From assembly GCA_014804695.1 (NCBI GenBank), contig JAAUZJ010000047.1:1-64000 (forward strand): 64,000 bases of DNA, in the 5' to 3' direction. Under the pieces are notes generated by a model. It was given only the letters and a program-made list of their open reading frames with translations. It ran no database searches and was not told the origin of the DNA. The translations under genes and the position numbers were made by a program. This document shows positions 32,839 through 42,248 of this stretch, in pieces; the first letter of the stretch is position 1; every line of letters starts with the position of its first letter. This DNA comes from Lachnospiraceae bacterium. GTDB taxonomy: Bacteria > Bacillota > Clostridia > Lachnospirales > Lachnospiraceae.

Positions 32839-35760
32839 TTAGTGAAACAAATAGTCCGTTTCCGCAAACACCTCCTTTTGCTGCTTAATCTTATCCTCAT
32901 TCCCGACAACACATAAGCTCTCATCCTGCATAAATGCGCTTATATATTCGGCTAATCCTCTTATGGTCTCAGGCACAGTCGCAAGAAGCTCGTCGCGCTC
33001 TTTCTGTACCTGCTCGTATGAATAATTTGTCATATATCCGGCAAGGGAATAGGTCCCCCTGGCAGATGGCGTCATCGGCATATCCAGTTCGCTGACCGCG
33101 CCTATTATATACTGGGTCATGGTTCTTTCATCAGCATCGAAATTACAGATATATTCTGTCGCTTTTTCGTATACATCTATTGTTTTCTCCAGATTAGGGT
33201 CCCTGTAAGACACAAAATAGCTCTCGCCGGTCTTACCAAACTGGCACATACAGCCGTAGGCTCCGCCCTTGACACGCACCTGCGTCCACAGGTAATCATA
33301 ACCCATCATTACCCGAAGCGCCTTAAGCGCTCCTGTATAGGGAAGTCCTTTCTTGGTGAAATTTCCTGCCCTGCACACGTACTGTACCTGTGAAGATGTC
33401 ATAAAGCCTTCATTCTTTTTCTCAAGCTTAGGTTCATAGGCCTTAACATCAATCGTCCCGGTATGCAGACTATCACGAAAATCTTCTATAAGAGCCTCCA
33501 TATTCTTAAGTCCCTCTTGCTGCGCCGTGTAATCCACCATCAGATTCTCAGGTCTGAAAATAAACGTCATTAGAGAGCTTAACTTCTCTATCAGCTCATC
33601 TTTACGGTTATCAAAATCTTTATCCAATTCCTCAAGCATCCTGTAAAAAGGTATACCGCTCATCTGGTCGGAAACTGCCGCCGTCTTGGAAATATACGAC
33701 AGGGCGCGCACCGCTGCAATAGAATGTCCGGCCGACATCATCTGCGCCTGTTTCTGCGACTTAAGCTCCGAAATGAGTTCATGCAGACGCTTAGCATCAT
33801 CAAAGCGTGAGTTCATAACAATCTCTTTTACCAGCCTGAACGCATGCTCCATATTCTCATACAGTGCCTTTACCTTAATTTCCATAGTTGCTGTATATTT
33901 ACTCATATCGCGAGCATCAGTATAGGTATTAATTACAGGTGTTATTCCACCAGTCAGTATATTTATCTCATTAAAAAGTTCGCCGTAGGTATAATTATCC
34001 GTATCGACAAGCGCAAGGACCGCCTTTAACAGTCCCACATATGGAAAAAGCTCCTCAGGAACGGTATTCAAATTAAACATAAACCGCAGATATCCTATGC
34101 CGTTTGTAAAGATATCATGGTATAAAAATACGGTATTTCCGACTTTTTTCTCTTCATTAACGTATTTTTCTGCCTCTTTTTTCATATCTTCACGCGTAAG
34201 TAACGGAATCTTCTCTAAATCCTCCTTAGCGCTTGGCTCTTCCTGATATTCCTTAAGGGCATTAGTCTGTTCTACTATTTCCTCAAGCTCTTCTTTAGAG
34301 AGCGAAGCTTTCTTCTCTGCCAGTTTATCGGCCAATTCTTTATCCCTTTTACTTGTAAGTCCCTTAACAGGTTCAACCACTACGATTGTCCTGTGCGTAT
34401 TATTCAGCAGATACTTTTTAATAAGATTTTCGTAATAATCGGTATCAATCGCATCTTTAAGGGCTGTATAAGTGTCGTTTGCCTCAACGTGTAAAAAGGG
34501 CTTGTTGTCGTCATAGAGCCAGCTGTCAAACATTTGCAAGCCGAATAAAAGTCCCTTTGGATATGAGCCAAAATCCGCCTCTCTGTATTTGAATTCATAA
34601 AAGTTAAGCCCTGCACGAAGTGCCTTTTTATCAAGTCCATTCGTAGCAAGCTCGTTAAGCTTCTGCTCAATTGTCGCACTAAACTCTTCAAGCTGTTCTT
34701 TGTTGGCATTTTTGGACACTATCGAGAAAAATGGCTGTTTAATCCCGTTTTCATAAGTGCTGTAGACGTCCTTGCCAATCCCCTTATCAATAAGCACCTG
34801 TTTAAGCGGCGCACCGGGCGCGGAACAAAGCACATAATCCAACACCTGAAAAGCTATATACTGCTCCTTATCCAGATTGTCAGAAAAAGCTGTATTATAT
34901 GAAAGATACGTGCTATCGCTCTCAGATTCATTATCCATGATCGGATACTCTTTATATACCGTAACAGGCTCATCAAAGGGCTTCTGCATTGCCAGCGTCG
35001 AATCTACATCAAGCGCATCATACTTAGACAGATACTCCTCGTCCAAAAATGCAAGTTTTTCTGCCATATCCATATCTCCATACAGATAAATATAGCTGTT
35101 TGAAGGGTGATAGTATTTATGATGGAACTCCAAAAAATCGTCATAGGTAAGTTCAGGAATCACATCCGGATCTCCACCGGATTCAACGGCATACGAGGTG
35201 TCGGGATATAGTGAATTCATTATCTCTCTATCGAGCACATCATCAGGCGATGAAAACGCGCCTTTCATTTCGTTGTATACAACGCCGTTAATGGTAAGCT
35301 CATCATCTAAATCCTCAAGCTCATAGTGCCAGCCTTCCTGTCTGAATATTTTCTCTTCATTGTATATATTCGGATGAAAAACCGCATCCAGATACACATC
35401 CATGAGATTCTGGAAATCCTTATCATTACAGCTTGCCACCGGATATACAGTTTTATCAGGATAAGTCATTGCATTTAAAAAGGTATTTAAAGAGCCCTTG
35501 GCAAGTTCGATAAAAGGATCCTTGACCGGGAACTTATCCGAACCGCAAAGTACGCTGTGCTCAATTATATGCGCAACACCTGTACTATCTACCGGCGGCG
35601 TCCTAAAGCCTATATAGAACACCTTATTATTATCATCATTAGACATAAGCACAATCCTTGCGCCGGTCTTATTATGCCTTAGTATATATGCGAGTGAGTT
35701 TAACTCCTTTATCTTTTTCTTCTCAATTACCGTATATGCCTGTAATTGTTCAATCTGCAT
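32839..35760 (-). CDS. M16C-family zinc metallopeptidase (PreP/insulinase-like)
   Basis: Large cytosolic oligopeptidase of 973 aa. The start at 35760 (MQIEQLQAYTV) follows AAAGG and the recurrent CATGG spacer. The track start lies inside palindrome copy C and has no ribosome binding site. The inverted zinc motif is HIIEH (His64, Glu67, His68), with the downstream acidic ligand region. The second, inactive half (about 500-973) has VQYVCRAGNF and GGAYG, as in PreP-type clamshell peptidases. These proteins degrade peptides of roughly 10-70 residues. The N-terminus lacks a signal peptide. Confidence 0.93.
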   Translation of the reverse strand: MQIEQLQAYTVIEKKKIKELNSLAYILRHNKTGARIVLMSNDDNNKVFYIGFRTPPVDSTGVAHIIEHSVLCGSDKFPVKDPFIELAKGSLNTFLNAMTYPDKTVYPVASCNDKDFQNLMDVYLDAVFHPNIYNEEKIFRQEGWHYELEDLDDELTINGVVYNEMKGAFSSPDDVLDREIMNSLYPDTSYAVESGGDPDVIPELTYDDFLEFHHKYYHPSNSYIYLYGDMDMAEKLAFLDEEYLSKYDALDVDSTLAMQKPFDEPVTVYKEYPIMDNESESDSTYLSYNTAFSDNLDKEQYIAFQVLDYVLCSAPGAPLKQVLIDKGIGKDVYSTYENGIKQPFFSIVSKNANKEQLEEFSATIEQKLNELATNGLDKKALRAGLNFYEFKYREADFGSYPKGLLFGLQMFDSWLYDDNKPFLHVEANDTYTALKDAIDTDYYENLIKKYLLNNTHRTIVVVEPVKGLTSKRDKELADKLAEKKASLSKEELEEIVEQTNALKEYQEEPSAKEDLEKIPLLTREDMKKEAEKYVNEEKKVGNTVFLYHDIFTNGIGYLRFMFNLNTVPEELFPYVGLLKAVLALVDTDNYTYGELFNEINILTGGITPVINTYTDARDMSKYTATMEIKVKALYENMEHAFRLVKEIVMNSRFDDAKRLHELISELKSQKQAQMMSAGHSIAAVRALSYISKTAAVSDQMSGIPFYRMLEELDKDFDNRKDELIEKLSSLMTFIFRPENLMVDYTAQQEGLKNMEALIEDFRDSLHTGTIDVKAYEPKLEKKNEGFMTSSQVQYVCRAGNFTKKGLPYTGALKALRVMMGYDYLWTQVRVKGGAYGCMCQFGKTGESYFVSYRDPNLEKTIDVYEKATEYICNFDADERTMTQYIIGAVSELDMPMTPSARGTYSLAGYMTNYSYEQVQKERDELLATVPETIRGLAEYISAFMQDESLCVVGNEDKIKQQKEVFAETDYLFH

Positions 35761-35796
35761 ATTTTGAACCATGCCTTTCTTTATAAAATGATTGAT

Positions 35797-35939
35797 TGTG
35801 AAACGGTTTGCCATTGGCACGAACTAAGATATTATAAATAAAAAAGGGGCTCGAACCGCGGGAGCGAAGGTCGCCCCTTTTTTATTTATAATATCTTAGT
35901 TCTGGGTATTGGTAATTTGGTTTGCAATAGTTTCACAAC
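35797..35939. repeat. Long palindrome with conserved GC core, copy C
   Basis: Outer stem ATTGTGAAAC/GTTTCACAA, inner stem GAACTAAGATATTATAAATA with a perfect complement, and core GGGGCTCGAACCGCGGGAGC then GAAGGTCGCCCC (minus-strand orientation of the core of A and B). The element overlaps the 5' end of the track ORF for the M16C peptidase, which argues for the downstream start. Confidence 0.85.
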
Positions 35940-36005
35940 TGGGTATTTGTATTAGTATATCACTTACTTGTGAAATTAGCAAAAGATTGTGAAAATTTTC
36001 GGATG

Positions 36006-36045
36006 AAAAAAACAGGCCTGACACCATATTTTAATGTCAGGTCTG
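36006..36045 (-). terminator. Intrinsic terminator after the beta-helix protein gene
   Basis: On the minus strand CAGACCTGACA and TGTCAGGCCTG pair (one mismatch), followed by T7. It is about 50 nt past the stop codon at 36093. Confidence 0.85.
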
Positions 36046-36092
36046 CTTTGAGATTCTTATGTCCTTTATTGAGGATGTGTCATTAATTAATA

Positions 36093-39000
36093 TTATTCAC
36101 GCGTTATGCCGCCTGTCTTGTCAACAATTTCTTTAATTTTTGAATTTTTAATAACCACATTTTTTCCAGCCATGTTATAAAACGTTCCATCCATCGTACA
36201 ATTTTCAATCCTTACATCAGTTGCCTTTTTAATGATTCCCAGACTGCCTTTTGCATTTCCCTCAAATGTTGAATTTAATATTTTAACATGCTCAGTGGGA
36301 TTATAGTTGTATTCAATATCAATGCCATATTGAGGATCTGTTCCCTTTGCATAATTAAATTGACATCGGTCTATCGTAACATTATTCGCATCTGTAATAG
36401 AAAGATTGCTTCTTCTATTATGGTGAAGATTACAATTCTCAATCGTTACATAGTCGCTGGATAACAGCGTTGCGGAATACGTCCCCAGATAAATTCCGTC
36501 ACCCCAGCATTGGGAAATCTCCATATCGCTGATATTAACATTTCTGCATCCATCTATCGAGATTCCATGTCCCGATTCGCCTTTTGTACCGGTATGTTCA
36601 TCACGATCCCCTATGATCTGACCTCCTGAAATAGTAATATTATCGCGGTCAAAAGCATATATTGCATGATAGTCATTCGAACTGTTGTTTGCAATTACCA
36701 TGAGCAACGCTCCCGAAGACATGATCAATGTCTGATTATCAGTCAGAACAATACCACCGAAATCACTTACGGCATCAATCCAATAAACGCCGGCGGGTAT
36801 ATACAGATAATCACATAAATCAGGATTGCGTTCCCACTGTCTCAAAATCGCATTTATAGCCGGGGTATCATCAGTCGTTCCTTTCTCTTGGTGATATATA
36901 TAACCATCTCCTTCGGGCAGATTTTTCTCCTCATCACCTTTTACAACAACAAAACAGCGTTGAACGAATTTACGTTTATTTGTATACACTTTAATCTGAA
37001 CGGCTCCCACTTTTTTCATGGTAAGCAGACCATTTTTATCTACGTATACAATTTCCGAATTACTGCTTTCAAATTCGACATTGCTTAAATTTACCGGTCC
37101 CTCAAATTCCAACGGATAAGTATCTCCTACTTCTCCCTCAATTGTCTGACCTGACTTTTTTAGAACCGGAGCATCTACTATTGTAACCTTACACGTTGCC
37201 TTTTTATTGCCATCCTGGGCAGTGGCAGTTATCGTTACAGTACCTTCTTTCTTAGGATAGATAATAGCGGCAAAAGTATACTCATCATCATCGATAGTTC
37301 TTAGTATGGGCACAACTGTCGCAATATTACTGTTGGAAGTAGACCAGATTACAGTTGAATTCCATAATGTGTCATATGGTATCTCGGGTGTTAGCTGGAC
37401 TTTAATCAGCCCTTTCTCTTCATTGTCCTGAAGCGACATTGAAAGTACTGTCGTACTTAACTTTATCCCTTTTACGTGATTTATATTATACGACCTCTTT
37501 TTAATCTTAAAAGAACAGGTTCTCATTCCGCCGTATTCACTGTATTCACTTCCGCGTAATGTTACTTTCGCAGTTCCGGCTTTAATATTATTCGTGTAAT
37601 CCACAATTTCTACAACGTTATATAATTCATTTCCTTTTTTCATATCAGCACTGTTTGCGTAAACATGAATATCACTCCATGTATGTAACTCTATTTTCTC
37701 TCCTGTATACTCCTGTGGATCAATTACAATTTTCAATTTACTGATACTCTTACTTTTGTCATATATCTTGTAACTGCCTTTAATGGAAGTACCTTCATAA
37801 GCTCCCGCACCTTGCACAGTGACACTAACGGTGCTGCCTTCGCCGGGAGTTGATGATCCGTCTGTCACCTTATAGTCAATCTCCTTAGAGTAATCCGTTC
37901 CCGCAGCCAGCTTTTTACCGTTAACATCTTTGATTGTTATTTTCGTTGATTTCCATGCATCTGCTTTTGTGCTCACCGGCATATCCGAAACCAACATTAT
38001 TCCCTTGCTGATATCTCCGTTCGTCACCTTAATCTTTATGGTATTTTTATATCCTTTGTAATTTCCCTTACCGTTAATCTCAAGGCTCATGTCTGTTCCC
38101 GGAGTTTTATTATTTGTTATTTTTACCGTATAATCGGTCTTATTTTTAAGAACTTTATTATCCGAATCCTTTAAGTCAAACTCCGGCACTGCTCCGCCCT
38201 TTTGATAAGCTATCTCAAGCGGATCTTCGGATTTTAAATTTTTCCACTTAATATTAAAACCAGCATTATCACTATTCGGTTTTATTTCATACGTTTTTTT
38301 GAGTGTACCTTTGTATCTGCCTTTTCCGGTAAAAGTAACCGTCACCTTTCCAACTTTCTTTACATTGCCATACTTTATTGCATAGTCTTTTCCTTGAATA
38401 AGCGTCTCTTTGTCTGTGCCGCTTCCAAATGCCAGTATACCTTCTTCTTCCTGATAGATTCCGCCTTCATCGTCAACCGTCTTTTGTGAAAAGGTTATGC
38501 TGTCTTTCCATGCAGTTCCCGAAACGGCGTCTTTAATATTCCTGTCGCCTACCAGCTTAAGATTTACCCTTTTAGAGCCGCGATAACCCTTACTCTTCCC
38601 GACTTGGGTAGGATATACCATCACGTATGAGCCGTCAACTGCGTCCGCACGGACTTCATAATCATAAAGAGTTTTGTCAAGAACGGTTTTGCCGAATGCA
38701 AGTTTTTCAATTGTCACATCTTCTTTTGTTAAAGCTGTTCCTTTATATTCATATTGCTTCTTTCCAAGAGTAACCGCTGCGGAGCTGAAATTAAGGTTTT
38801 TATCTTTAAGAACTACGAGGTTCATCTGGAAAGAACCTGTAAAGTTGCCGGTTCCATTTACTGTATAGCTGTATACCTTTCCTGCTTCATAAGAATCTCC
38901 TTTTTTATAATCGTTTGGCAGTGTAGTATAATCGCAGACAAAATCTTTATTAAGAATCAGCTTTTTCTTGCCAAACGTCAGTTCAGGAGCTGGTATTTTC

Positions 39001-40640
39001 AGGTTTTTAGCGTATGTAACTGCCTGTTCGTATCCTGGTGAATTATTATTATCTTTGCTATCTCCTTCCGTGCTGTCATTATTCGTATTACCAGCATCGG
39101 TATTGTATATATTTACATCGTTTATATCTAGGGGTTTTATCGTATAATACAATGTCACACTGCCGCTGTACTGCCCCTTCAGGGTAATTGTAAGGCTTGG
39201 TGCTTTAGCTGAATCATAAGTGGCGGCATTGATATTATTTTTATAACTGATGGTATAATCCGTCTTTTCCGTTAAAAGTGTATCGTTATGGTAAACGCGG
39301 ATATTCTGCGTAATTTTTTCGCCTGTGTAAACAAAATCATCGCTCTCTCTTTTAAAGCCGTCTATCTTCATATCATCGGATCTATCACTCAATATCGCTA
39401 CAACATCTACTTTGATAACAGCCGTTATTCCATTGCATTCCGCTGTAATTTGTGCACTTCCTGTTCCATTGGCCCGAATCTGTGCAGTTCCTATTCCATC
39501 GGATGCAGTCACTCCGTTTGAAATTACAGTGGCTACCTCCTCGTTACTGCTCTTCCACGAAATTTCTGCCGAAATGCCTTCCGGTTCAATCGTTGCGGTA
39601 ACTTGCTGCCGCTCACCAGCATGCATTGTTAATTTCTTTTTATCTAATTTCAAACCGCTTACTTTTTTATCTGTCTCCTGCCCTGCATTATCACCTTCAA
39701 AGGAGCCAGAACCTTCATCTCCGGTTTCATCTGCTGCGATGGTCTCAGTATCTTCTGATGAATTATCTATATCGCTATCTTCTAAGGCAGTCTCATCATC
39801 ATTCATTTCATCTTCAACTGTATCTTCGGCGGTTGACGCATCCTCCTGCGTCATGCTCTCATCTAACTCTTCTTCGTTTAATGTATCATCCTGCTCTTCA
39901 TCTATATCCGCATCTTCTTCCGGCAGAAATGGCACTGTCGCTGCCGCATAAAATTCTTTATTCGTCTCTTCTTCTGATTCCAAGTAATAAGCTGCACGAA
40001 TATAGTAGTTATAAGCCTCATTGTCTACAGCAACTTCGTCATCAGCTTCATCATCAGTAACTATAACTGCCTCCTCATCCAAAACAGAATCATCTAAAGC
40101 GGCTTTAGCATCCATGACTTCAAGCTTTACCGTTTTATAATAACTGCCATCTTCATCTTCATTCTCTGTCATTATAAAATATGGTGAATCGGGTACAGTA
40201 TCAAAGCCTATCCAGTCATCTTCTTCATCAATAAGGTTTGCACTGCCTTCCTGTGTTCCTTTCTCTGCGCGGAGAATACTCCAGATAAGCGTACCCTGTT
40301 CTTCTTTTTCCAGAATTCCGTCCAAGCTATAGTTGACAAATAACGTCACCGAATCTGACGTTTCAAAAGTAACCGGTAAATCGTATACAAATTCGGAATC
40401 ATCCGTATATGGAAATTCTTCCTCTTCTTTTATCTGTCCGATATGTAAGACTGGCAGCTGAGATAAATCCGACGATTGCGTTTCTGCCTCTGCTTCAGGA
40501 ATCTCAACATCTGCTCCAGGAATCTCGACATCTTCATCTGTTATAGCAGCCTCTGTTGCAAATACGGTAACACTGCCGCAGTCACCAAGCGCCATTGGTA
40601 TTGTAAGCAGAAGTGCAAGCCATCTTTTCATTATCTTCAT
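36093..40640 (-). CDS. Giant secreted Ig-like / beta-helix protein
   Basis: Exported surface or extracellular protein of 1515 aa. The Sec signal peptide (MKIMKRWLALLLTIPMALG) ends near VFATEA. A very acidic Asp/Glu region spans about 195-335. One Big_2 Ig-like domain follows (about 345-430, SWKSSNEEVATVISNG), then a series of MBG-like repeats (about 440-1090) containing DYTISY/DYAIKYG and Y(K/S)G-type signatures, then two more Ig-like domains (about 1100-1250). The C-terminal right-handed beta-helix (about 1270-1515) has SDMEISQCWGDGIYLGTY and repeated NVTI/NSTF rungs, as in pectate-lyase-like carbohydrate enzymes. There is no LPXTG anchor or SLH domain, so the attachment mode is unclear. Its own promoter is at 40722-40750. 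Confidence 0.88.
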   Translation of the reverse strand: MKIMKRWLALLLTIPMALGDCGSVTVFATEAAITDEDVEIPGADVEIPEAEAETQSSDLSQLPVLHIGQIKEEEEFPYTDDSEFVYDLPVTFETSDSVTLFVNYSLDGILEKEEQGTLIWSILRAEKGTQEGSANLIDEEDDWIGFDTVPDSPYFIMTENEDEDGSYYKTVKLEVMDAKAALDDSVLDEEAVIVTDDEADDEVAVDNEAYNYYIRAAYYLESEEETNKEFYAAATVPFLPEEDADIDEEQDDTLNEEELDESMTQEDASTAEDTVEDEMNDDETALEDSDIDNSSEDTETIAADETGDEGSGSFEGDNAGQETDKKVSGLKLDKKKLTMHAGERQQVTATIEPEGISAEISWKSSNEEVATVISNGVTASDGIGTAQIRANGTGSAQITAECNGITAVIKVDVVAILSDRSDDMKIDGFKRESDDFVYTGEKITQNIRVYHNDTLLTEKTDYTISYKNNINAATYDSAKAPSLTITLKGQYSGSVTLYYTIKPLDINDVNIYNTDAGNTNNDSTEGDSKDNNNSPGYEQAVTYAKNLKIPAPELTFGKKKLILNKDFVCDYTTLPNDYKKGDSYEAGKVYSYTVNGTGNFTGSFQMNLVVLKDKNLNFSSAAVTLGKKQYEYKGTALTKEDVTIEKLAFGKTVLDKTLYDYEVRADAVDGSYVMVYPTQVGKSKGYRGSKRVNLKLVGDRNIKDAVSGTAWKDSITFSQKTVDDEGGIYQEEEGILAFGSGTDKETLIQGKDYAIKYGNVKKVGKVTVTFTGKGRYKGTLKKTYEIKPNSDNAGFNIKWKNLKSEDPLEIAYQKGGAVPEFDLKDSDNKVLKNKTDYTVKITNNKTPGTDMSLEINGKGNYKGYKNTIKIKVTNGDISKGIMLVSDMPVSTKADAWKSTKITIKDVNGKKLAAGTDYSKEIDYKVTDGSSTPGEGSTVSVTVQGAGAYEGTSIKGSYKIYDKSKSISKLKIVIDPQEYTGEKIELHTWSDIHVYANSADMKKGNELYNVVEIVDYTNNIKAGTAKVTLRGSEYSEYGGMRTCSFKIKKRSYNINHVKGIKLSTTVLSMSLQDNEEKGLIKVQLTPEIPYDTLWNSTVIWSTSNSNIATVVPILRTIDDDEYTFAAIIYPKKEGTVTITATAQDGNKKATCKVTIVDAPVLKKSGQTIEGEVGDTYPLEFEGPVNLSNVEFESSNSEIVYVDKNGLLTMKKVGAVQIKVYTNKRKFVQRCFVVVKGDEEKNLPEGDGYIYHQEKGTTDDTPAINAILRQWERNPDLCDYLYIPAGVYWIDAVSDFGGIVLTDNQTLIMSSGALLMVIANNSSNDYHAIYAFDRDNITISGGQIIGDRDEHTGTKGESGHGISIDGCRNVNISDMEISQCWGDGIYLGTYSATLLSSDYVTIENCNLHHNRRSNLSITDANNVTIDRCQFNYAKGTDPQYGIDIEYNYNPTEHVKILNSTFEGNAKGSLGIIKKATDVRIENCTMDGTFYNMAGKNVVIKNSKIKEIVDKTGGITRE

Positions 40641-40721
40641 AATCTTATTTCTCCCTATAAAATATTACACACGAAGTTAAATATCGTATGTTATTTATTT
40701 AATAAATAAAACACCTATAAC

Positions 40722-40750
40722 ATAATATTGCTAATGAGATTTATTGTCAA
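40722..40750 (-). promoter_or_regulatory. Promoter of the beta-helix protein gene
   Basis: On the minus strand TTGACA, 17 nt, TATTAT, about 85 nt upstream of the start codon. The 329-nt gene-free stretch 40641-40969 holds this promoter and the terminator of the preceding gene; nothing else was seen. Confidence 0.8.
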
Positions 40751-40817
40751 TGTTTTGAATATTAACTTTTATTGGCAATTATTATGAACTCAACTTTGTA
40801 AAAAATGTGTTAAGATT

Positions 40818-40861
40818 ATAAAAGAGCAGGCGAGAACTACTTACGCAGTTCTCACCTGCTC
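40818..40861 (-). terminator. Strong terminator after the 140-aa hypothetical gene
   Basis: On the minus strand GAGCAGGTGAGAACT pairs with AGTTCTCGCCTGCTC (one mismatch), followed by TTTTAT. It lies about 110 nt past the stop codon. Confidence 0.85.
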
Positions 40862-40969
40862 AGTGTAAAAGGGGAATTTTACCAAAATTTGTTTAACAAT
40901 GTCATTCTAGCAAAAGTTTTTGTCAAAATCAAGCGTTTAGTGCGTTAATTATTTTGTAATTTATCGCGC

Positions 40970-41392
40970 TCATACACTAAAGGCCATCACAGCCAGCTTG
41001 GAAAGGATAATCTCCTGCACCTTTATCCCGTATTTTTTCTTCTGTGCCAAATTCATCTGCACAAACTCCGAAAGCGGAAGAATCTTATTCTTATATGCAA
41101 CCTTTTCTTTTCCAAAAAGCGATTTACTCTCCACGAACATACACACTTTTACCTTGGCTTTAAGCTGCATATATGTCCTATAGGAAAACTCCTCTCCTGT
41201 CATATAGTAAAACTGGCTCTCCAATGTGGTATCGGCCTGCGTGTCTTTCATTATATAATGTTCTATGATGCTTTTTAGCTTAAAAGGAACCATCTCATTT
41301 TCCATAAGTTCCCCATAATTATAATATGCACCTATATAAAGAGCGTTTACATCCTGCATAAAATATTTAAAATCTTCGTACTGGTATTTCAT
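40970..41392 (-). CDS. Hypothetical protein, 140 aa
   Basis: Family not recognised. The start at 41392 (MKYQYEDFKYF) has the recurrent leader AGAAAGGCATGG ending 8 nt upstream. The protein is soluble, rich in Tyr, Lys and Met (ALYIGAYYNYGELMENE; QFYYMTGEEFSYRTYMQL), and has a basic C-terminal half with FVQMNLAQKKKYGIKVQE. It directly follows the sigma-like gene with double-hairpin copy 3 between them. It could be a partner of that protein, which is inference from position only. Confidence 0.6.
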   Translation of the reverse strand: MKYQYEDFKYFMQDVNALYIGAYYNYGELMENEMVPFKLKSIIEHYIMKDTQADTTLESQFYYMTGEEFSYRTYMQLKAKVKVCMFVESKSLFGKEKVAYKNKILPLSEFVQMNLAQKKKYGIKVQEIILSKLAVMAFSV

Positions 41393-41420
41393 ATTAATCC
41401 CATGCCTTTCTCTCAACCCC

Positions 41421-41477
41421 GCGATATTTGTGACTGGTAAGTCACAAATTCGCAGGTGAAAAATTCATTTTTCACCT
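41421..41477 (-). repeat. Stop-codon-linked double hairpin, copy 3
   Basis: Plus strand: GCGATATTTGTGAC, loop, GTCACAAATTCGC, then AGGTGAAAAA/TTTTTCACCT. On the minus strand the second stem includes the TGA stop codon of the sigma-like gene. Compared with copies 1 and 2 both sides of the stem changed together (GTTTG/CAAAC to ATTTG/CAAAT). Confidence 0.8.
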
Positions 41478-42206
41478 TTGTATGGAGTCAATCTTATCGC
41501 CACTGATACGCATGGCTTCCCGTATATATTTATCACTCATTCCGGTTTCTTCCATAAGTTCTTCAACCGTAACCTTACGGTGCAGATCTTTCGACAATTC
41601 ATTGGCCTTATCCGCTACCTTATTGACCTTGTCGGCAATCTTTCGGTATTTTTTAACCTCTTCGGCATTTTCTGCAATATACTCTTCCATTGCATCCATT
41701 ACCATTTTAGCCAGCATTCCCTGTGCTTCGCCCGCATGTTCCAATGCGCCTAACATCGTCACACCCATTGTAACGGCCACGTTGCCCTCTCCAATCAGGT
41801 CTTCGAGAAATACACCTTGTCCTGCATAGAGTTTAGCTATTTCAACAACCTGAGGAATAAAAACATTTATAAGACTCCTCTGTGCATTCAAATCCCCTGC
41901 CATCGCAGACAATGTAATTGCTTCTTTCTCACCTTCCGATACCTCCGGCAGTTCCTTTAGCTGATTCAAATACTCCTCTAAATAATCAACTTCTTCTTCA
42001 CTAAGGTACTCTTCCGGATTTAGCGGCTCACCTATTCCGATTCCATGCTTCTTAAGATAGTCAAACACCAATTCTAGTTTATCAGCATTAAGTTCAAGTG
42101 CTGCAAAGGCTTTTTCAACCTGCTCTTTTGAAATGCAATTGCCCTGTTCCCTGGCAATACCTCGCACCAATTCGAGTGTCTTTCCAAATTCTATTTCACG
42201 ATTCAT
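41472..42206 (-). CDS. Sigma-70-like protein lacking promoter-recognition regions
   Basis: Protein of 244 aa resembling a shortened RpoD. Residues about 10-55 match sigma region 1.1 (LVRGIAREQGNCISKEQVEKAF). Residues about 105-165 look like region 2.1-2.2 (FIPQVVEIAKLYAGQGVFLE, DLIGEGNVAV). Residues about 190-240 look like region 3 (KVTVEELMEETGMSDKYIREAM). The aromatic, basic 2.3-2.4 segment that melts and reads the -10 box is replaced by a helical Ala/Glu-rich stretch, and region 4 is absent. It probably cannot direct transcription itself. It could bind RNA polymerase core as a competitor or serve another structural role; this is inference. Confidence 0.75.
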   Translation of the reverse strand: MNREIEFGKTLELVRGIAREQGNCISKEQVEKAFAALELNADKLELVFDYLKKHGIGIGEPLNPEEYLSEEEVDYLEEYLNQLKELPEVSEGEKEAITLSAMAGDLNAQRSLINVFIPQVVEIAKLYAGQGVFLEDLIGEGNVAVTMGVTMLGALEHAGEAQGMLAKMVMDAMEEYIAENAEEVKKYRKIADKVNKVADKANELSKDLHRKVTVEELMEETGMSDKYIREAMRISGDKIDSIQR

Positions 42207-42248
42207 ATATAAATACTAACCTCTCCGTCTTTACTTAATATTTAGGTA

